30,166 bases of DNA from Acidobacteriota bacterium (GTDB taxonomy: Bacteria; Acidobacteriota; Terriglobia; Bryobacterales; Bryobacteraceae). Location of the stretch: assembly GCA_023436715.1 (NCBI GenBank), contig JAEZIJ010000180.1, positions 1 to 30,166 of the forward strand, read 5' to 3'. The notes beneath the pieces are model-generated. The model saw nothing but the letters and a program-made list of their open reading frames with translations, was not told the origin of the DNA and ran no database searches. This document shows, in pieces, positions 25,556-30,166 of this stretch. Position 1 is the first letter of the stretch; every line of letters starts with the position of its first letter. The position numbers and the translations under genes were made by a program.

Positions 25556-26382
25556 TACAGATCCTGTAGCGGCACGTTGTCCATGTCTTCGTACTCGCGG
25601 TTCTCACCCGCCATGCCCCAGATGAAACGGTACGGCTCCGTGCCTACGGGGGTGTGAATGGACCACGATGGCACAAGCACGGCTTCGCGGTCGCGCACGA
25701 TCACGTGCCGGGTGCGATCAGGTTGGCCCAGAAGGTGTACAACCACCTGATCTCCGAGATCGAAGTAGAAATAAACCTCCGAACGGCGCGTGTGCGTGTG
25801 TGGCGGTATACCTGCCCAGACGTTGCCGCCGCAAAGCTCGGTGTACCCCATCACAAGCTGGCAACTCTCGATTCCGCCGGGGTGTATGTAGCGGACTACA
25901 CGGCGGCGTGAGGCCCGGGCGGCGCTGCCGATCTCGTTGGCCGGCGCGGCTGCGCTGGACGCTTTTGTCGTCGGGCATTTCGCGTGCGCCGGGCAGCTCA
26001 GGAAGTAGAATTCGGCCTGCCCTTCGGAGCCGTTCGCGAAACGGATGTCCTCCTCGCCCTTGCCGATGTAAAGGCAGTCCAGCCGCGCCAGTTCGTAAGC
26101 CGTGCCGCTCACGCATACGGTTCCGGGGTCGCCGATGTTAACGATCCCGATCTCGCGCCGTTCCGTGAAGTAGCGCGTGCCGAACTGCGGCACCTTGGGT
26201 AGTTGAACGGGCTCGGGACCCGGCGCGCAGCCTCCCGCGACGAGCCGGTCGAGTCCGGTTGCCAGCATCTTCAGCCTGCCCGTTTCCATGAGCCCGGACG
26301 CCAGAAAGGCGCGCCTCAGATCCTCCGTCCCTAATTTTTCGATCTCTTCCGGGCGAGGCGGATGCAAGGTTTCAATGTTCAT
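25552..26382 (-). CDS. kduI: 5-dehydro-4-deoxy-D-glucuronate isomerase
   Basis: 276 residues, matching the E. coli KduI length. It interconverts 5-dehydro-4-deoxy-D-glucuronate and 3-deoxy-D-glycero-2,5-hexodiulosonate in breakdown of unsaturated uronates from pectin and similar polymers. The cupin zinc ligands are visible as H195 and H197 in PPHTHTRRSE, E202, and H243 in SIHTPVG. The C-terminus EYEDMDNVPLQDLY is typical. A stretch of about 20 residues near 136-157 is Ala/Ser-rich. It is divergent from the LarA-like gene over 41 nt. No kduD or pectate lyase is in the window. Confidence 0.93.
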   Translation of the reverse strand: MNIETLHPPRPEEIEKLGTEDLRRAFLASGLMETGRLKMLATGLDRLVAGGCAPGPEPVQLPKVPQFGTRYFTERREIGIVNIGDPGTVCVSGTAYELARLDCLYIGKGEEDIRFANGSEGQAEFYFLSCPAHAKCPTTKASSAAAPANEIGSAARASRRRVVRYIHPGGIESCQLVMGYTELCGGNVWAGIPPHTHTRRSEVYFYFDLGDQVVVHLLGQPDRTRHVIVRDREAVLVPSWSIHTPVGTEPYRFIWGMAGENREYEDMDNVPLQDLY

Positions 26383-26409
26383 GGCCTGAGGTCTATTCTC
26401 CTACAGGCG

Positions 26410-26415
26410 TATACT
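26410..26415 (+). promoter_or_regulatory. Candidate -10 box in the kduI/LarA-like divergent gap
   Basis: TATACT ends 8 nt before the LarA-like ATG, so its transcript would begin at or just before the start codon. The overlapping palindrome GTATAC could also serve the opposite strand. Confidence 0.35.
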
Positions 26416-26423
26416 CTGAAACC

Positions 26424-27698
26424 ATGAGCCTGTATTTTGCCGCAGGGTCGCCGGACACCGACCTTTCGCCCGATGACCTGAGACAAGGTCTATCCAAAGC
26501 CCTGGACGCGCTGGGCGAACGCCGTAAGGTGCTCTGCCTTCCGCCCGATATCACCCGCTTCCACTCGCGCGCCGGCGAGTTGACCCGGTACGCGTACGAA
26601 TACTACGGCGGCCGGCTAACGGATATTCTGCCGGCCATCGGTACGCATTTCCCGATGACGGATTGCGAGATCGGCACGATGTTCGGAGACCTGCCGCGCG
26701 ACCTGTTCCGCGTCCACGACTGGCGAAACGGGGTGGTCACGCTGGGCGAGGTGCCGGCGGAGTTTGTCCGGGAGCAGTCGGAAGGCAAGCTCTGCTATCC
26801 GTGGCCCGCGCAGGTGGATCGGCTCCTTGTTGAGGGCGGCTTCGATCTCATTCTGTCGCTCGGCCAGGTCGTGCCGCACGAAGTCATCGGCATGGCTAAC
26901 TACACCAAGAACGTCTTTGTGGGCACGGGCGGCTCCGAGGGCATCAACAAGAGCCACTTTATCGGGGCCGTTTACGGGATGGAGCGGATTATGGGCCGGG
27001 CCGATAACCCCGTCCGGCGTGTGCTCAACTATGCCGCCGAGCGGTTCGCCCGCCACCTGCCGACCGTCTACGTGCATACGGTTGTCGCCAAGGACGAAAC
27101 CGGCCGGTTGGTCGTCCGCGGCCTCTTCGTCGGCGACGATGCGGAATGCTTCGAGCGCGCGGCCGAGCTCAGCCTCAAGGTCAACTTCGTCATGCTGGAC
27201 CGCGAGATCCGGAAGGCGGTCGTTTACCTCGACCCCTCCGAGTTTCGGACTACCTGGGTCGGCAACAAGGCTATCTACCGGACCAGGATGGCCCTGGCGG
27301 ACGGTGCCGAACTGATCGTCCTTGCGCCCGGCGTGAAAGAGTGCGGCGAGGACCCCACCATCGACAAACTGATCCGCAAATACGGCTACCGCGGAACGCC
27401 GGCCACGCTCAGGGCCGTCGAGGAGAACGCGGACCTTGCCGCCAATCTCGGCGCCGCCGCGCACCTCATACATGGATCGTCGGAAGACCGCTTCAGCATC
27501 ACCTACTGCCCCGGTCACCTGACCCGCGAAGAGGTCGAGGCGGTCAATTTCCGCTATGCGCCGCTTAACTCCATGATGGAGCGGTACAATCCGGCGACGC
27601 TCAAGGATGGCTGGAACGAGGTGGCGGGCGAGGAGGTGTTCTACATCTCGAACCCCGCACTGGGGCTCTGGGCATACCGCGGCCGGTTCCTTCTATGA
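26424..27698 (+). CDS. LarA-family (nickel-dependent racemase/epimerase) protein
   Basis: 424 residues. The N-terminal motif PPDITR (40-45) matches the D-x-T-R cofactor-binding motif of lactate racemase LarA. His75 (GTHFPMTD), His152 (VVPHEVIGM) and Lys162 occupy places like LarA's His108, His174 and Lys184, which bind the nickel-pincer cofactor and act as acid/base. The family epimerises 2-hydroxy acids; some members act on sugar acids such as gluconate. Next to kduI, a sugar-acid epimerase is more likely than a lactate racemase (inference). Cofactor genes larB, larC and larE are not in the window. The stop overlaps the first possible icd ATG. Confidence 0.82.
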   Translation: MSLYFAAGSPDTDLSPDDLRQGLSKALDALGERRKVLCLPPDITRFHSRAGELTRYAYEYYGGRLTDILPAIGTHFPMTDCEIGTMFGDLPRDLFRVHDWRNGVVTLGEVPAEFVREQSEGKLCYPWPAQVDRLLVEGGFDLILSLGQVVPHEVIGMANYTKNVFVGTGGSEGINKSHFIGAVYGMERIMGRADNPVRRVLNYAAERFARHLPTVYVHTVVAKDETGRLVVRGLFVGDDAECFERAAELSLKVNFVMLDREIRKAVVYLDPSEFRTTWVGNKAIYRTRMALADGAELIVLAPGVKECGEDPTIDKLIRKYGYRGTPATLRAVEENADLAANLGAAAHLIHGSSEDRFSITYCPGHLTREEVEAVNFRYAPLNSMMERYNPATLKDGWNEVAGEEVFYISNPALGLWAYRGRFLL

Positions 27699-27715
27699 TG
27701 AATGTGGAGTTTGCT

Positions 27716-28969
27716 ATGGAATCCTTCAACAATGTTCCCGTTCCCGCTGCTGGAGAGGCCATTCAGGTCCGGAATGGCCGGTTCGTAGTTCCCGACAACC
27801 CGATCATCCCGTTCATCGAAGGCGACGGAACCGGACCGGACATCTGGCGAGCGTCCCGGCTGGTTTTCGACGCCGCAGTCGAGCAGGCGTACGGCGGCAA
27901 GCGGCGCGTCGCCTGGTACGAGGTGTTCGCCGGGGAGAAGGCGTTCAATAAGTTCGACGACTGGCTCCCGAAGGGCACTTTGGACGCAATTAAGCGCTTT
28001 CATATCGCCATTAAGGGGCCGTTGACGACGCCTGTGGGCGGCGGCATTCGAAGCCTGAACGTAGCGCTCCGCCAGCTCCTGGACCTCTACGTGTGCTGGC
28101 GCCCGGTCAAGTACTACCCCGGCGTACCGTCGCCGGTGAAGCGCCCGGAGGCCCTGAACGTCGTCATTTTCCGCGAGAACACGGAAGACGTTTACGCGGG
28201 CATCGAGTGGCGGGAAGGCACCACGGATGCGAGGCGGGTCATAGAGTTCCTCACCACGGAGATGGGGAAGAAGATCCGGCCCGACTCCGGCATCGGCATC
28301 AAGCCGATCAGCATTACGGGTTCCAAGCGGCTGGTGCGGCGCGCCATACAGTATGCGATCGAACACGGGCATCGCAGCGTGACCCTCGTGCATAAGGGCA
28401 ACATCATGAAGTTCACCGAGGGCGCGTTTCGGGACTGGGGATACGAGGTGGCGCGGCAGGAGTTCGGCGGCATCTGCATCGCCGAGAGCGACCTGAAGGG
28501 CGAATTGCCGCCCGGAAAGATCCTGGTGAAGGACCGAATCGCCGATTCGATTTTCCAGCAGGTCCTGCTGCGGCCGGAAGAATACGAGGTGCTGGCCACG
28601 CCGAACCTGAACGGCGATTACCTGTCGGACGCCTGCGCGGCGCAGGTGGGCGGCCTCGGGATGGCGCCCGGCGCGAACATCGGCGACGAGTACGGGGTGT
28701 TCGAGGCGACGCACGGCACAGCGCCGAAGTACGCCGGGCTGGACGTGATCAATCCGTCGAGCGTGATCCTGTCCGGCGTTATGATGTTCAGCTTCCTGGG
28801 ATGGAAAGAGGCCGCTGCCCTGATCGAACGGGGCATGACCGAGACCATCCGGCAGAAGCGCGTCACCTACGACCTGCACCGGCAGATGCAGGGCGCCGTC
28901 AAGCTGAAAACGAGCGAATTCGCGGCCGCCGTGGTTGGCAACATGGCCGCGCAGCCGGTTTCGGCGTAA
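27716..28969 (+). CDS. icd: NADP-dependent isocitrate dehydrogenase
   Basis: 417 residues from the ATG at 27716, which has GGAG 6 nt upstream and aligns with the E. coli N-terminus (MES…NPIIPFIEGDG). Earlier ATGs at 27695 and 27698, overlapping the LarA-like stop, lack a ribosome-binding site. The enzyme converts isocitrate to 2-oxoglutarate in the TCA cycle. GGGIRSLNVALRQ holds the substrate serine, FRENTEDVYAGIEW the middle motif, and HGTAPKYAG plus VTYDLHRQ (Tyr and Arg spaced as in E. coli) the NADP-specific residues. A perfect hairpin follows the stop. Confidence 0.96.
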   Translation: MESFNNVPVPAAGEAIQVRNGRFVVPDNPIIPFIEGDGTGPDIWRASRLVFDAAVEQAYGGKRRVAWYEVFAGEKAFNKFDDWLPKGTLDAIKRFHIAIKGPLTTPVGGGIRSLNVALRQLLDLYVCWRPVKYYPGVPSPVKRPEALNVVIFRENTEDVYAGIEWREGTTDARRVIEFLTTEMGKKIRPDSGIGIKPISITGSKRLVRRAIQYAIEHGHRSVTLVHKGNIMKFTEGAFRDWGYEVARQEFGGICIAESDLKGELPPGKILVKDRIADSIFQQVLLRPEEYEVLATPNLNGDYLSDACAAQVGGLGMAPGANIGDEYGVFEATHGTAPKYAGLDVINPSSVILSGVMMFSFLGWKEAAALIERGMTETIRQKRVTYDLHRQMQGAVKLKTSEFAAAVVGNMAAQPVSA

Positions 28970-28999
28970 GACGTGGTTTGGGCCTAAGCCGGAAGCCTT

Positions 29000-29033
29000 G
29001 TATCAGGGCACGGCTCAAGCCGTGCCCTGATAC
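29000..29033. terminator. Perfect 16-bp inverted repeat between convergent genes
   Basis: GTATCAGGGCACGGCT, two-base centre CA, AGCCGTGCCCTGATAC. It lies between icd and the leftward ThiF-like gene, 31 and 8 nt from their stops. No T-run is present, so it is either a bidirectional terminator of unusual kind or a REP-type repeat. Confidence 0.6.
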
Positions 29034-29040
29034 GGTTCGG

Positions 29041-30054
29041 TCAGGCTCCTACGTAGCGGGCGTAAAGGCTGCGGGCAAGGCCGACGTCGGTTGTGCCTTT
29101 GATGATGGCGCGGCCGTCGGGGAAGACGGTCATCTCGTACGGCGGGGCGAAGAAGCGGAGCGCGAACTCGTTGGCGCGGACCTCGCCGAGCGGTTCCAGT
29201 GCGCGCTTCAGGCCGGCGAGATCGACCGGGCGGGCTCGCTCGTGAATCTGCACCGCGTTCCGGCCGCACAGGCTGATAGGAGCGCGGTGCACCCCTTCCA
29301 GGTGAACAAACTCCCGCTTTCCGCACGCCTCACAAGATGGGTCCGGTGCGCGGAGGGCAATCTGCCGGACCTCTCCGGTCCAGACGTCCACGGTGGTGAT
29401 TCGGGGGCGCACTGAATCGGCGTGCCCGGCCAGAATTTTCAGCGCATCCCCAACCTGAAGCGAAGCGATTACCGACGTGATTGCGTTCAGCACTCCGGCT
29501 GTCTCACAGGTCGGCTGGGCGCCGGAGGGCGGCTCCGGGTAGACGCATTTCAGACAGGCGGTGCGGCCCGGCAGGACCGGCATGGTCAAACCATAGCTGC
29601 CCACGGCGGCGCCGTAGATCCAGGGCAGGCCGCGGCTGACGGCGTAATCGTTCAGCAGGTAGCGGGTCTCGAAGTTATCGGTGCCGTCGAGGATCAGTTC
29701 GACGCCCTCGAGCAGGTCGGCCATGTTCGCGGGGGTAAGGTCTGCAACGTGCGGCTGCACTTCGACCTCCGAGTTGACCGCCGCCAGCCTCCTCGCCGCC
29801 GCCACCGCTTTGGGCAATGCATCGCGGGCGTCCGATTCCTCGAAGAGCCACTGCCGCTGGAGGTTGCTCCACTCCACGTAGTCACGGTCGATCAGGACGA
29901 TCCGCCCCACGCCCGCACGCGCGAGTGCGCCGGCGTGGAAACTGCCGAGCGCGCCGCATCCGACGATGGCGGCCTGCGCCGCGCGGATGCGTTTCTGGCC
30001 TTCCGCGCCGATGCCGGCGAACAGCACCTGTCGCGAATACCGGTCCGGCTCCAT
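29041..30054 (-). CDS. ThiF/MoeB/HesA-family E1-like adenylyltransferase
   Basis: 337 residues from MEPDRYSRQVLFAGIGAEGQ. The frame is open to 30126, and an alternative ATG exists at 30072, but family members start near MxxxRYSRQ. The nucleotide loop is GCGALG, with the acidic D-R-D and arginine motif IDRDYVEWSNLQRQ. The zinc Cys pairs are C-L-K-C and C-E-A-C, and PTCETAGVL holds the probable catalytic cysteine. These enzymes adenylate the C-terminal glycine of ubiquitin-like sulphur carriers for thiamine or molybdopterin synthesis. A C-terminal extension of about 90 residues (…YEMTVFPDGRAIIKGTTD) follows the zinc motif. It is not a rhodanese domain. No ThiS or MoaD partner is adjacent, so the pathway is undecided. 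Confidence 0.88.
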   Translation of the reverse strand: MEPDRYSRQVLFAGIGAEGQKRIRAAQAAIVGCGALGSFHAGALARAGVGRIVLIDRDYVEWSNLQRQWLFEESDARDALPKAVAAARRLAAVNSEVEVQPHVADLTPANMADLLEGVELILDGTDNFETRYLLNDYAVSRGLPWIYGAAVGSYGLTMPVLPGRTACLKCVYPEPPSGAQPTCETAGVLNAITSVIASLQVGDALKILAGHADSVRPRITTVDVWTGEVRQIALRAPDPSCEACGKREFVHLEGVHRAPISLCGRNAVQIHERARPVDLAGLKRALEPLGEVRANEFALRFFAPPYEMTVFPDGRAIIKGTTDVGLARSLYARYVGA

Positions 30055-30115
30055 AGAAATCCATGGTCGCATACGAGGGTCCGCAAGGATTTGGCGCGGC
30101 GCGTACTCCGGCCAC

Positions 30116-30166
30116 GGGCGACGCATGCGTCGCCCCTACATGGATGCTTCCTGTAGGGGCCGGGCA
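30116..30166. repeat. Cluster of palindromes upstream of the ThiF-like gene
   Basis: A perfect 20-bp palindrome GGGCGACGCATGCGTCGCCC (30116-30135) overlaps GCCCCTACA (30132-30140), which pairs with TGTAGGGGC (30152-30160) around an 11-nt loop. Then GGGCCGGGCA begins, a copy of the recA-spacer palindrome cut by the window edge. This looks like an array of REP-type units. Confidence 0.65.

Noticed and set aside
27641..28879. 412-residue minus-strand ORF opposite icd
   Set aside because: Shadow of a highly conserved gene.

Overview
This is a GC-rich chromosomal segment with ordinary bacterial gene density and no rRNA, tRNA, CRISPR array, phage or IS gene that I can see. The gene content points to a Gram-negative soil-type bacterium. 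It includes an outer-membrane TolC-type efflux system, a TatA protein, a PEP-CTERM surface protein, a von Willebrand A protein of the acidobacterial 'VWFA-related' kind, and many SxtJ/SxtK/asparagine-synthase style exopolysaccharide genes. My best inference is Acidobacteriota, probably Bryobacterales/Solibacter-like. That rests on family content, not on a marker gene search.

Layout. (1) Positions 71-5437 hold an envelope-polysaccharide block. A leftward operon encodes an SxtJ-like membrane protein, an SxtK-like (DUF5989) 49-residue membrane peptide and a NodU/CmcH/SxtI carbamoyltransferase. It is divergent from an exosortase-type asparagine synthase/amidotransferase that overlaps a polysaccharide deacetylase. 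(2) Positions 5716-10089 hold a secreted M48-like protein whose zinc site is destroyed, a leftward lipopolysaccharide/O-antigen type flippase, and a leftward PEP-CTERM protein. (3) Positions 10174-13878 hold leftward sppA, then rightward rluD and a secreted VWA protein. (4) Positions 14014-16970 hold two tandem full-length recA genes (about 74% identical by hand count), an HU-family protein, and a convergent tatA. (5) Positions 17162-22132 hold a four-gene efflux operon, tolC-like / emrA-like / cytidylate-kinase-like / emrB-like, with 1-nt start/stop overlaps at two junctions. (6) Positions 22259-30054 hold metabolism: a zinc alcohol dehydrogenase, a Nudix-U32 fusion protein, kduI, a LarA-family racemase/epimerase, NADP-isocitrate dehydrogenase, and a ThiF/MoeB-like E1 enzyme.

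Several intergenic regions carry near-perfect palindromes (core GGGCCGGGCATGCCCGGCCC and others) that look like dispersed REP-type elements. The most interesting observations are the tandem recA pair, with substitutions concentrated in DNA-binding loop L1 of the upstream copy; the M48 pseudoenzyme; the Nudix-U32 fusion; the kinase-like gene inside an efflux operon; and the SxtI/J/K-like trio outside a toxin cluster.
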